The notes below the pieces were generated by a model. The model was given only the letters and a program-made list of their open reading frames with translations. It made no database searches and was not told the origin of the DNA. From UBA8958 sp964571695 (GTDB taxonomy: Bacteria > Desulfobacterota > Syntrophia > Syntrophales > UBA8958), in NCBI GenBank assembly GCA_964571695.1, contig CAZNDG010000032.1, positions 1-31,440 on the forward strand: 31,440 bases of DNA, in the 5' to 3' direction. Shown here piece by piece: positions 14,263-22,164 of this stretch (positions within the stretch are counted from its first letter, which is position 1; every line of letters begins with the position of its first letter). A program made the position numbers and the translations under genes.

Positions 14263-15556
14263 AATCTTTACGGTTGTCGATCACCCTTTTGGCCTTCCCC
14301 TCGGACTGGGGCAGGCTCTCCGGCGTCACCAGATCCACCTTGGGGGTGATGAGGATGTCGCTTTTGAGCTCTTCGACGATGCGTTTCCGCAACTGTTCGA
14401 GATGCTTCAAATCGCCGTCGAAAAACTGCCTTTCCACTTCCACCTTTACGGTCATGTGGTCGTTGAATCCCTCCCGATCCAGGATGATGAGGAAATTCTT
14501 TCCCACGCCGGGGATTTCCATGAGCTTCTTTTCGATCTGGATGGGGAAGATGTTGACCCCCTTGAGGATCATCATGTCGTCCGTGCGACCCTTTATCCGT
14601 TCGATCCGCCGGTGGGTCCGCCCGCAGGGGCAATCCCCGGGGATGATGCGCGTGATGTCCTTGGTCCGGTACCGAAGGATCGGCATGCCCTCCCGGCGGA
14701 GGGTGGTCAGCACCAACTCCCCCTCCTCGCCGTCCGGGACGGGCTGGAGGGTTGCCGGATCGAGGATCTCCACGATAAAGTTGTCTTCCCAGATGTGGAG
14801 GCCGTTCTGAACGGGACACTCGAAGGCCACTCCGGGGCCGTTCATCTCCGAGAGGCCGTAGGAATTGTAGGCCTTGAAGCCATAGAGGGCTTCGATCTTC
14901 TGTCGCATCTTTTCCGAATGGGGCTCGGCGCCCACATAGGCGATGCGGATCTTGGTATCCTTCGGGTCCATCCGGAGTTCCTCGAACACCGTGGAGAGGT
15001 GGAGGGCGTAGCTGGGGATGATGTGGATCACCGTCGTCTCGAAGTCCTTGAGGAGCTGGATCTGCCGTTTGCTGTTTCCGGCCCCGGCTGGGATGACGAG
15101 GGCCCCGATCCGCTCCGCGCCGTAATGGAAGCCCAGCCCGCCGGTAAACAGGCCGTAGGTCATCATGTTCTGGAAGACGTCGCTCTTACGCATCCCCGAC
15201 ATGTACATGCACCGGGAGAGCAGATTGGTCCATTCGCTCAGGTCTCCCGCGGTATGGAAGATCACCGTCGCCCGTCCCGTCGTCCCCGAAGAGGAATGCA
15301 TGCGCACCAGCTCGTCCCTGGGAACCGCCACGAATCCGTACGGCCAATGCTCCCGGAGATCGTCTTTGGTCGTGGGCGGTATTTTCGCCAGATCGGCGAG
15401 AGAACGTAAGTCTTCCAGCGCCAGGCCGATCTTCTTGAAAATCTCGCCGTAATAAAAGGATTTGGCCGCCCACGCGAGGGTGCGCCGCAGATTCTCCAGT
15501 TGCAGTGCCGCCAAATTGTCCCTGCTGATCGTCTCGATATCTTTTTCCCAGTACAT
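14261..15556 (-). CDS. paaK: Phenylacetate-CoA ligase (PaaK family)
   Basis: This is a 431-residue adenylate-forming ligase that activates phenylacetate, or a related arylacetate or aromatic acid, to its CoA thioester. Family marks are the P-loop S-S-S-G-T-T-G-R-A-T (near residues 88-97), Y-G-L-S-E-M-N-G-P-G, the Y-R-T-K-D hinge region, and the C-terminal domain G-R-T-D-D-M-M-I-L-K-G-V-N-I-F-P. GGGGAGGAAA precedes ATG 15556. Its stop lies at the edge of the palindromic repeat. In anaerobes such enzymes, with a tandem ACT partner, serve aromatic amino acid breakdown; the acid used here is inferred only from the family. No other aromatic-degradation gene is adjacent. Confidence 0.92.
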   Translation of the reverse strand: MYWEKDIETISRDNLAALQLENLRRTLAWAAKSFYYGEIFKKIGLALEDLRSLADLAKIPPTTKDDLREHWPYGFVAVPRDELVRMHSSSGTTGRATVIFHTAGDLSEWTNLLSRCMYMSGMRKSDVFQNMMTYGLFTGGLGFHYGAERIGALVIPAGAGNSKRQIQLLKDFETTVIHIIPSYALHLSTVFEELRMDPKDTKIRIAYVGAEPHSEKMRQKIEALYGFKAYNSYGLSEMNGPGVAFECPVQNGLHIWEDNFIVEILDPATLQPVPDGEEGELVLTTLRREGMPILRYRTKDITRIIPGDCPCGRTHRRIERIKGRTDDMMILKGVNIFPIQIEKKLMEIPGVGKNFLIILDREGFNDHMTVKVEVERQFFDGDLKHLEQLRKRIVEELKSDILITPKVDLVTPESLPQSEGKAKRVIDNRKD

Positions 15557-15674
15557 CGTTTTCCTCCCCGTCCCGGCGCCTTCCGAACCTGCCGCGCACC
15601 GCCGGTTTCAGGCGCAGGTGGCCGTAATTTTTATGCCCTTTCTCCCTACCCCGTGGAGAAAATTTTATCAAGGC

Positions 15675-15710
15675 AATATTGATGAACCCGTACAGGTCAT
15701 CGTCAATATT
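15675..15710. promoter_or_regulatory. Inverted repeat between paaK and the DUF4398 gene
   Basis: Perfect 8-base arms AATATTGA (15675-15682) and TCAATATT (15703-15710) flank a 20-base centre that holds a second near-palindrome, ACCCGTACAGGT. The site lies in the divergent region upstream of paaK, about 120 bases from its start, and before the lipoprotein promoter. An operator is possible; the regulator is unknown. Confidence 0.35.
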
Positions 15711-15729
15711 AGTGGCATCCATCCTTGCC

Positions 15730-15758
15730 TTGACATCCCGGCGGCTTTCCCCTATCCT
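15730..15758 (+). promoter_or_regulatory. Promoter of the DUF4398 lipoprotein gene
   Basis: A perfect -35 box TTGACA (15730-15735), a 17-base spacer and TATCCT (15753-15758) lie about 57 bases before the start codon. Confidence 0.55.
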
Positions 15759-15815
15759 TCCCCCTGCCTCGGCGTTTATGGAGGCGTCAATACAAATTCT
15801 TCAGGAGGGTAGCTT

Positions 15816-16451
15816 ATGTCGAAAGAAATGCGCGGGATGGTGATGATGTTGCTGGTGCTGTCGGTATCGTTCATGTTCTTCGTCGGATGCGCGAAACCGC
15901 CGACCCAGGAGATGGAGAGCGCGGAAAAAGCGGTTACGGAGGCGAAGGCGAAAGAGGCCGATCTGTATGCCGCCGATCTCTTCAAAAAGGCGGAGGACGC
16001 CTTGAAAAAGGCCAAGGACTATGTTGCCCAGAAGAGTTACAAGGAGGCGAAGGCGGCGGCGGAAGAGGCAGCCCAGGCGGCGGGGCAGGCCCAGGCGGCC
16101 ATCGAGGGGAACAAGGCCAAGATGAAACAGGAAGCCGCCCAGATGATAGATGAAGCGGAAAAGTCCCTGGCGGAGATCAAGGCGTTGACCGCGGCGGCGA
16201 TCAAAAAGAAGGTCCAGATTAACCGGGAGGAGCTGCAGGGGATGATCGGCAAGGCCGAAGTGGATCTGGTCGGTGTCAAGAATACGCTTCAGGAGCAGAA
16301 GATCCGACCGGCCTATGATCAGGTCAAGGCCATGCTGGCGCAGCTCAAGGGCAAGATCGGCGAAATCGCCACCCTCCTCGGACTGCCCGCCCCCGGCGCG
16401 GCTCCGCCAGCGACTCCGGCGGTACCGGTGGCGCCAGCGGCGAAAAAGTAG
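15816..16451 (+). CDS. DUF4398-type lipoprotein, helical
   Basis: This is a 211-residue protein with a lipoprotein signal: hydrophobic residues 8-21, then lipobox F-V-G-C25. The mature part begins with M-E-S-A-E-K-A-V-T-E-A-K-A-K-E-A-D-L-Y-A-A-D-L-F-K-K-A-E, the typical DUF4398 opening, and continues as Ala/Lys/Glu-rich helices likely to form coiled coils or TPR-like hairpins to about residue 185. A Pro/Ala-rich tail follows. It is probably anchored in the outer membrane facing the periplasm; the function of this family is not established. A strong ribosome site, AGGAGGG, and its own promoter suggest high expression. Codon use resembles the neighbours. Confidence 0.85.
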   Translation: MSKEMRGMVMMLLVLSVSFMFFVGCAKPPTQEMESAEKAVTEAKAKEADLYAADLFKKAEDALKKAKDYVAQKSYKEAKAAAEEAAQAAGQAQAAIEGNKAKMKQEAAQMIDEAEKSLAEIKALTAAAIKKKVQINREELQGMIGKAEVDLVGVKNTLQEQKIRPAYDQVKAMLAQLKGKIGEIATLLGLPAPGAAPPATPAVPVAPAAKK

Positions 16452-16628
16452 CGGGTTTTTCAAGCCTGCGTCGAAATGGAATTTGGATTGGATTTCGTTC
16501 CGTAAGTGTTTTCCCTCCCTGAAGGGACCGGGCTGGAGAAATGAACATTGCCTACTTCAGCCTGTTTCTGTACTTCCCTGCCGGGAGGGACGTTGTTTGG
16601 TTATTTATGGGAGCGGGGATCCGAATTT

Positions 16629-16658
16629 GCCGCCGCGGTGTGATTGCATTGCGGCGGC
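16629..16658 (+). repeat. Hairpin in the leader before mobA
   Basis: A perfect 8-base GC stem, GCCGCCGC/GCGGCGGC with a 14-base loop, lies about 80 bases before mobA in a 286-base gap. No T-run follows, so it is not an intrinsic terminator. GC-rich complementary blocks (GGGCCGGCC, GGGCCGG) continue towards the start codon and could form a larger fold. Confidence 0.4.
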
Positions 16659-16737
16659 TATGCGGGGGGCCGGGCCGGCCAGGGCGGGCCGGTTACGGCC
16701 ATAGACTCAGGCGACTTCATTCACCAGGGGCCACCAT

Positions 16738-17325
16738 ATGACGGGCGTCATTCTCTCCGGGGGCAAGAATACCCGGATGGGCAGCAACAAGGCCTTTCTG
16801 AAGGTGGACGGTGAGCGGCTCATCGATCGCGCCGTCCGGATCTACCGGGAGGTCTGCGATGAAATCATCCTGGTCACCAATGAACCCCAACTGTATCTCG
16901 ATCAGGACGTCTCCATCGTGACGGACCTGGAAAAGAGCAAGGGACCGCTCATGGGGATCTATACCGGCCTTTTCTGGGCCGCCTCCGAGACCGCGTTCGT
17001 TGCCGCATGCGACATGCCCTTCCTCAGCGCCCCTTTCATACGCTATCTCCGGGAACAGAGCGGCGGCGATGTCGATATCGTCGTACCCGAAACCGCCGAC
17101 GGCCTCCAACCCCTCCATGCCGTCTATTCCCGCCGCTGCCTGCCGGCGATCAAGGCCCGCCTGGACCGGGACCGTTTGAAAGTCACGGGGTTCTACCGGG
17201 GGATGAAGGTCCGGACCGTCTCCGAGGAAACCATCCGGAGGTTCGACCCCCACGGCCGGATGTTCCTCAACGTCAATACCGTCGAAGAGTTCGGCAAGCT
17301 CCGCCAAAGTGATCAACCATCATAG
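16738..17325 (+). CDS. mobA: Molybdenum cofactor guanylyltransferase
   Basis: This is a 195-residue enzyme that joins GMP from GTP to molybdopterin to make the MGD cofactor used by DMSO-reductase-family enzymes such as formate dehydrogenase. The nucleotide-binding signature I-L-S-G-G-K-N-T-R-M-G-S-N-K-A-F-L-K-V is at residues 5-23. The metal-site motif A-A-C-D-M-P-F-L is near 88-95 and the C-terminal L-N-V-N-T-V-E-E-F near 178. Length is normal. AGGGG upstream gives a modest ribosome site. The gene stands alone, without mobB or moe genes nearby, after a long GC-rich leader. Confidence 0.93.
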   Translation: MTGVILSGGKNTRMGSNKAFLKVDGERLIDRAVRIYREVCDEIILVTNEPQLYLDQDVSIVTDLEKSKGPLMGIYTGLFWAASETAFVAACDMPFLSAPFIRYLREQSGGDVDIVVPETADGLQPLHAVYSRRCLPAIKARLDRDRLKVTGFYRGMKVRTVSEETIRRFDPHGRMFLNVNTVEEFGKLRQSDQPS

Positions 17326-17646
17326 ACGCTACTCCGGCGCCCCCGGCGGTTCGGCTCCCGGGTCGTTTTCCAGGCCTAAGCGAGGGACATCGAGCCTTTA
17401 TATGATCGAATCAACTAATTGATAGCTTTAATCCCCTTCAAGGCAAGGATTGAGCCGGGGATTGGCCTTACCTTTTATGAACATCAGGCTTTGCTTTCAT
17501 CCCCCATGGAAAGGAACACCGTCCTGGGTGTTTCAGCCATTTTTTCCGGGCGGCGAACCTCCGCGCAAACGTCAAAATCTGTTAGACTTTGAGCGGTGAC
17601 TGTGTTAGTAAGCGCGACATTATTATAAAAGGAGGAATGTTTAACA
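17326..17646. other. Intergenic stretch between mobA and the MFS gene
   Basis: No credible gene is seen. It contains an inverted repeat with perfect arms AATCCCC (17430-17436) and GGGGATT (17457-17463) that might act as a weak terminator for mobA. Near the MFS start, AT-rich bases (TATTATAAAA at about 17621-17630) may include a -10 box, but no convincing -35 box was found. Confidence 0.4.
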
Positions 17647-18978
17647 ATGGCAGAACAGAAAACCTTCAACAGGTGGCTGGTTGTGGTCGGCGCGATGCTG
17701 ATCCAGGTCAGCCTCGGCGCCGTCTATATCTACAGCGTCTTCAAGCCCGCTCTGAGCGCAAAATTTCCCACTTGGAGCCCCACCGACCTCGCCCTTCCCT
17801 CACAGCTAATTTTGGCCTTTTTCGCCATCGGCGTTATCTTCGCCGGCAAGATCCAGGACAAGATCGGCCCCCGGACGGTGGCCACGGTGGGCGGTGCCAT
17901 GCTGGGCGTCGGCCTCATCATCGCCTCCTTCGCTTCGGACCTCATGATGTTCACCATCGCCTTCAGCGTCATCGGCGGTCTGGGGATCGGCGCGGCTTAT
18001 GTGTGTCCCATTGCCACCTGCGTGAAATGGTTTCCCGACAAGCGAGGAATGATCACCGGTCTCGCCGTGGCCGGCTTCGGTGCCGGCGCCTTGGTCTTCA
18101 CCCCCATCGCCAAGGCCTTCATCGCCTCTTCCGGCATCATGTCCACCTTCATGTATCTGGGCATCATCTTCCTCGTAGCCGTTGTGGCGGGCGCCCAGCT
18201 CATGGTAGTTCCCCCGGCGGGATACAAGCCCGAAGGCTGGAATCCCCCGGCCCCGGCCGCGAGCGCCGGTGGAGCCAAGGCGGCGGGCGGCGACTTCACC
18301 ACCATGGAGATGCTCAAGACCCCGCAGTTCTATTTACTCTGGATCACCTATTTCGCCGGCTGTATGGCGGGCCTCATGATCATCATGAACATTACGAACA
18401 TGTGGCAATCCCCCTCCATGATCGAACTGGCGAAGACCATGCCCACGGTCACCAAAGACGCCTTCAGCACCGTCGCTAATCAGGGCGCCACGGCCGTCAT
18501 GATCGTGGCCATCCTCAATGCCGCGGGACGTCTGGTCTGGGGACAGGTTTCCGACGTCATCGGCCGCAAGATGACCCTTATCATCATCTTCGCCTATGCC
18601 GGGGTGATCATGCTGCTTCTCAACACCTTCACCTCCTACATGCTGTTCCTCGTGGGCGTCTGCTCCGTCGGCTTCTGCTTCGGCGGTTTCCTGGGCCTCT
18701 ATCCAGCCGTGACGGCGGACTACTTCGGGACTAAGAACGTGGGAGCCAACTACGGCCTCATGTTTGCCGCCTACGGTGTCGGCGGTCTAATCGGTCCCTG
18801 GCTGGCCCCGAAGCTCATGACTATTGTGGGGCAGATCCCCTACGAAGCCATGGACAAGGGCGCCCTGATAATCAAACAGTTCTCCGCGGGGAACTACGCG
18901 ACTTCCTTCATGATATCCGGAGTCATGTGCCTGGTCTCCATCGGCGTTGTCTGGATGCTCAAGCCGCCGACGAAGTGA
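17647..18978 (+). CDS. MFS carrier of the oxalate:formate antiporter family
   Basis: This is a 443-residue inner-membrane protein with 12 predicted helices and a central hydrophilic Pro/Ala/Gly-rich loop (about residues 195-215). The N-terminus R-W-L-V-V-V-G-A-M-L-I-Q-V-S-L-G-A-V-Y-I-Y-S-V-F is diagnostic of the OFA family. The loop G-K-I-Q-D-K-I-G-P-R (about 74-83) and its second-half counterpart G-Q-V-S-D-V-I-G-R-K are the MFS signatures. OFA members exchange or import small organic anions such as oxalate, formate or other mono- and dicarboxylates; the substrate here is not determinable. AGGAGG lies 11 bases before the ATG, slightly far. The gene stands alone and ends before a strong terminator. 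Confidence 0.92.
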   Translation: MAEQKTFNRWLVVVGAMLIQVSLGAVYIYSVFKPALSAKFPTWSPTDLALPSQLILAFFAIGVIFAGKIQDKIGPRTVATVGGAMLGVGLIIASFASDLMMFTIAFSVIGGLGIGAAYVCPIATCVKWFPDKRGMITGLAVAGFGAGALVFTPIAKAFIASSGIMSTFMYLGIIFLVAVVAGAQLMVVPPAGYKPEGWNPPAPAASAGGAKAAGGDFTTMEMLKTPQFYLLWITYFAGCMAGLMIIMNITNMWQSPSMIELAKTMPTVTKDAFSTVANQGATAVMIVAILNAAGRLVWGQVSDVIGRKMTLIIIFAYAGVIMLLLNTFTSYMLFLVGVCSVGFCFGGFLGLYPAVTADYFGTKNVGANYGLMFAAYGVGGLIGPWLAPKLMTIVGQIPYEAMDKGALIIKQFSAGNYATSFMISGVMCLVSIGVVWMLKPPTK

Positions 18979-19192
18979 GGGCATAACGGCGTACAAGCGG
19001 TTTAAACGGATTTAACGGATATTCCCCCGCCTATCCCCTCCCCGGCATGGGGACGGAAGGAGTGGGGGGCGGGAGAGAGGGCCGGCACCTTAGCGCTTAC
19101 GCCCGGTTGACGATTAAATGGCGACCCAGGCCCCCTGGGGCGCCTTGTCCTGTATAAACTTGAGTTAAGTTACTCAGAAGACGAATCGGAAG

Positions 19193-19226
19193 GGCCGTCC
19201 CGTTAGAAACGGGGCGGCCTTTTTTT
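19193..19226 (+). terminator. Strong intrinsic terminator after the MFS gene
   Basis: A 12-base stem GGCCGTCCCGTT/AACGGGGCGGCC (one G-T pair) with a 3-base loop AGA is followed at once by seven T residues. It works only in the plus direction and lies 215 bases after the MFS stop. The intervening bases hold another GC-rich inverted pair (CCCGCC/GGCGGG, about 19026-19069) and no visible gene. Confidence 0.85.
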
Positions 19227-19261
19227 GTCCGGGGCGTGGTGGTGAGGGCCTCGGCCGGGAA

Positions 19262-20650
19262 TCAGCCGGCCGCATCCGCCGGGGCCGCCGCGGGTACGGC
19301 GGCCTTCCGGCGCCGGGGGCGGCGTCTCCGGCGCCTTTTCTGCCGGGCGGTTGCGTCCCCGGCCGGGGAGTCGTCATCCGCGGACCCGGTGATTTTTTCC
19401 GGCGGAACGCCGGCGAGGAAGGCCGCCCACCATTCCCGGGCGTCCTGTCCTTCCCCCTGGGCCGCCACCGTCATGCACAGGTAATCCAGGGACTCCGCGA
19501 ATTCCAGCCGGCCGGACAAGGCCGTGGGGCGCCGCGGCGGCCGGCGGCGGAGCGCCTGCTGCATGGCGAGGATGCGGCGCAGGCGGTCGCCGATCCGGGC
19601 CGGGACGGTCACGGTGATGACCAGTTCCTTCAGGGCGGCGCCGCAGGCGCTGTCCAGGGCCTGCGAGAAGGGGATTCCTTCCCGGTGTCCCGCCAGGGCC
19701 GCTTCTTCCAGGGAGGGACCGAAGAGTGCCGCCAGGAGGAATGACGGCGTGGGGGGCGTGTCGCTTTGCCGCCGCTGGTCCAGGTAGTCGAGATTGGCCC
19801 GCAGCCGTCGCCGGTGAACCTCGTCGTCGGCAAGCCGGCGACCAAGGCCGGGGAAGAGGGCTGCCAGGAGACCGCTTTCCTCCAGCAGACCGAGGACCCT
19901 TCCCGCCGAGCCCAGCAGGAAGAGCTTCTGGACCTCTTCATACAGCCGGGCGGGCGACGACCGGGAAATGGTGGGGGCAAGGCGGCGGATCGTCTCCCAG
20001 GAGGCGGGTTCGATGGTGAATTCATGGGAGGCGGCGAAGCGCACCGCCCGGAGCATGCGCACCGGGTCTTCCGTGAACCGGACCGCCGGGTCGCCGATGG
20101 GCCGGATGATCCGATCCCGGAGATCCCGCAGGCCGGTGGAATAATCGATGACGGTGAAATCGGTGATGTTGTATGCCAGGGCGTTGATGGTGAAATCCCG
20201 GCGGAGGGCGTCCTCCTCCGGTGTGCCGAAGACGTTGTCCCGGAGGACCACGCCGTTGTCGTCCTTGAGGTGCCGGGGGTGTCCGGCGGCGATGCTTTTC
20301 CCTTCCCCGGACTCCAGCCGCCCTTCCGCTCCTCCTTCGTCGGCGGGGCCGTCGGCGCGGAAGGTGGAGACCTCCAGGATCTCCTCCTTGAAGTGGAGGT
20401 GGGCCAGCCGGAAGCGGCGGCCGATGAGGCGGCAGTTCCGGAAGAGCCGCTTGATCTGGCCGGGGGTGGCATTGGTGGCGATGTCGAAATCCTTGGGGGT
20501 CCGTTTCAACAGCAGGTCACGGACGCACCCCCCGACGAGATAGGCGATGAATCCTTCATCTCGGAGCCGGTAGAGGGTCCGCAGGGCATGGGGGTTGATC
20601 TGCTTCCGGGAGATATTGTGCTCTTTCCTGGGGATGATCCGTGGCGCCAT
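19262..20650 (-). CDS. pcnB: Poly(A) polymerase I-type nucleotidyltransferase
   Basis: This 462-residue enzyme belongs to the class II poly(A) polymerase/CCA-adding family and adds A residues to RNA 3' ends, marking RNA for decay. The catalytic core shows L-V-G40-G-C-V-R44-D, the metal pair D54-F-D56, and R-N-C-R-L-I-G-R-R-F-R-L-A-H, which is typical of PcnB rather than the CCA enzyme. E-D-P-V-R-M-L-R-A-V-R-F-A marks the tRNA/RNA-binding start. The C-terminus has a run of Arg/Lys residues followed by Ala/Pro, as in other PcnB proteins, and probably binds RNA. ATG 20650 is chosen because GGAG lies 7 bases before it; the frame stays open upstream, but no ribosome site supports a longer start. 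Confidence 0.88.
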   Translation of the reverse strand: MAPRIIPRKEHNISRKQINPHALRTLYRLRDEGFIAYLVGGCVRDLLLKRTPKDFDIATNATPGQIKRLFRNCRLIGRRFRLAHLHFKEEILEVSTFRADGPADEGGAEGRLESGEGKSIAAGHPRHLKDDNGVVLRDNVFGTPEEDALRRDFTINALAYNITDFTVIDYSTGLRDLRDRIIRPIGDPAVRFTEDPVRMLRAVRFAASHEFTIEPASWETIRRLAPTISRSSPARLYEEVQKLFLLGSAGRVLGLLEESGLLAALFPGLGRRLADDEVHRRRLRANLDYLDQRRQSDTPPTPSFLLAALFGPSLEEAALAGHREGIPFSQALDSACGAALKELVITVTVPARIGDRLRRILAMQQALRRRPPRRPTALSGRLEFAESLDYLCMTVAAQGEGQDAREWWAAFLAGVPPEKITGSADDDSPAGDATARQKRRRRRRPRRRKAAVPAAAPADAAG

Positions 20651-20901
20651 GATCCGCTCCATAGCACAATTAGGGGTAAAAGGACAACGTTCCTCTTGAT
20701 GTTTTGGGATAAAAGTGTTAGCCCGAACGGGTCCCCTCATCCAGTTGGCGGCTCCATTTGCCCCGGGAGGTTTTCCTGTATGGATATTGTCGGTCCTTAT
20801 CGGGCCTCGATAAATCTTTTCACGGCTTGCCTCGCGGCGGTTCCCGCCCGCCGCCCGCCGGCCCGCTCCGGCGATCACCGGGGCGTTTCTCCGGAGGGGT
20901 C

Positions 20902-22164
20902 ATGATCCGGTTCATTCACGCCGCCGACGTGCATCTGGACAGCCCCCTGGTGGGCCTGGAGCGCTATGGCGACACGCCGGTCGAGGAGATCCGCGGGGCC
21001 ACCCGGAGGGCCTGCGAAAATCTTGTCGCTCTGGCCATCAAGGAAAACGCCGCCTTTGTCATCCTCGCCGGCGACCTCTATGACGGCGACTGGAAGGATT
21101 ACAACACGGGGATCTTTCTTGCCCGCCAGATGGCCCGCCTGAAGGGAGCGGGCATCCGGGTCTTCATCGCCGCTGGGAACCACGACGCGGCCAGCCAGAT
21201 AACCAAATCACTGCAAATGCCCGATAACGTTCACGTATTTTCCCATCGAAAAGCGGAGAGCATCCCCATGCCGGAACATAATGTGGTCCTCCACGGCCGG
21301 GGATTCGCCGAACGGATCGTCTCCGACGACGTAACCCGGAAATATCCCCCGGCCTGGCCCGGGATGTTCAACATCGGGGTTCTCCATACCAGCCTGACCG
21401 GCCGGGAGGGCCATGACGTCTATGCCCCCTGCACCCCCGAGGGCCTGCGCGGCCGGGGCTACCAGTATTGGGCCCTGGGGCATGTGCACCGCCACGAGGT
21501 CGTGGCCCGCGACCCGTGGATCGTTTATCCCGGCAGCCTTCAGGGACGCCACATCCGGGAGGCCGGCGTCAAGGGGTGCGTCGTTGTCCTGGTCGAGGAC
21601 GGGGAGGTGCGGGAGGTGCGTCACGAGCCGGTGGACATCCTGCGCTGGTCCCCGGTGGATGTTGACGCCACCGGGGCGGCGGACCCCCGGGAAGTGATCG
21701 AACGGGCCCAGCGGGCCCTGGCGCGAAAGTGGGACCGGCACGGCGGCCTCCCGGTGATCGCCAGGCTGCTCATCGCTGGTGAAACCCCCGCCCACGCCTC
21801 TTTCCGCGCCCACACCGAGCACTGGGAGGCGGAGTTCCGGGCCGCCGCCCAGGAGCAGGGCCACGGGCGGCTCTGGCTGGAAAAGATCCGCTTCGACACC
21901 CGGCCGCCCGCGGCGGAGGTGAGGCGGGAAGGCGATGAGGCGGTGACGGCGATCCTTAAGGAGCTGCGCCTCCTGGCGGCAGATCCAACGCAAGTATCCG
22001 GTTTGATGGAAGAGATTGGCCAGTTGCACCAGAAGCTGCCGCCGGATTTGCTTCCGGGTCCGGAGGGTGGCGACCCCGGCGATGAGCGGCGGCTGGCGGA
22101 CATCCTTGCCGAGGCCCGGGATCTCCTGGAATCGCGCCTTCTCCGGGGAGGAGGGCCGGCATGA
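20902..22164 (+). CDS. YhaO-like SbcD-type metallophosphoesterase (DNA repair nuclease)
   Basis: This 420-residue protein has the calcineurin-like nuclease fold of SbcD/Mre11/YhaO. Metal ligands are visible in the motifs H-A-A-D9-V-H11-L-D-S-P, A-G-D58-L-Y-D-G, G-N93-H94-D95, V-L-H-T-S, and G-H-V-H-R-H-E. It likely cuts DNA ends in partnership with the ATPase encoded next. ATG 20902 has GGAGGGG directly upstream; the frame stays open for about 48 codons before it, but these do not look like protein. The stop overlaps the next ATG (ATGA), so the pair is co-translated and probably forms a complex. It diverges from pcnB. Confidence 0.9.
   Translation: MIRFIHAADVHLDSPLVGLERYGDTPVEEIRGATRRACENLVALAIKENAAFVILAGDLYDGDWKDYNTGIFLARQMARLKGAGIRVFIAAGNHDAASQITKSLQMPDNVHVFSHRKAESIPMPEHNVVLHGRGFAERIVSDDVTRKYPPAWPGMFNIGVLHTSLTGREGHDVYAPCTPEGLRGRGYQYWALGHVHRHEVVARDPWIVYPGSLQGRHIREAGVKGCVVVLVEDGEVREVRHEPVDILRWSPVDVDATGAADPREVIERAQRALARKWDRHGGLPVIARLLIAGETPAHASFRAHTEHWEAEFRAAAQEQGHGRLWLEKIRFDTRPPAAEVRREGDEAVTAILKELRLLAADPTQVSGLMEEIGQLHQKLPPDLLPGPEGGDPGDERRLADILAEARDLLESRLLRGGGPA

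Noticed and set aside
16541..16741. 66-codon open frame overlapping the mobA start as ATGA
   Set aside because: It lacks a ribosome site, its product is Arg/Gly-rich as expected of random GC-rich DNA, and it runs through the hairpin region.
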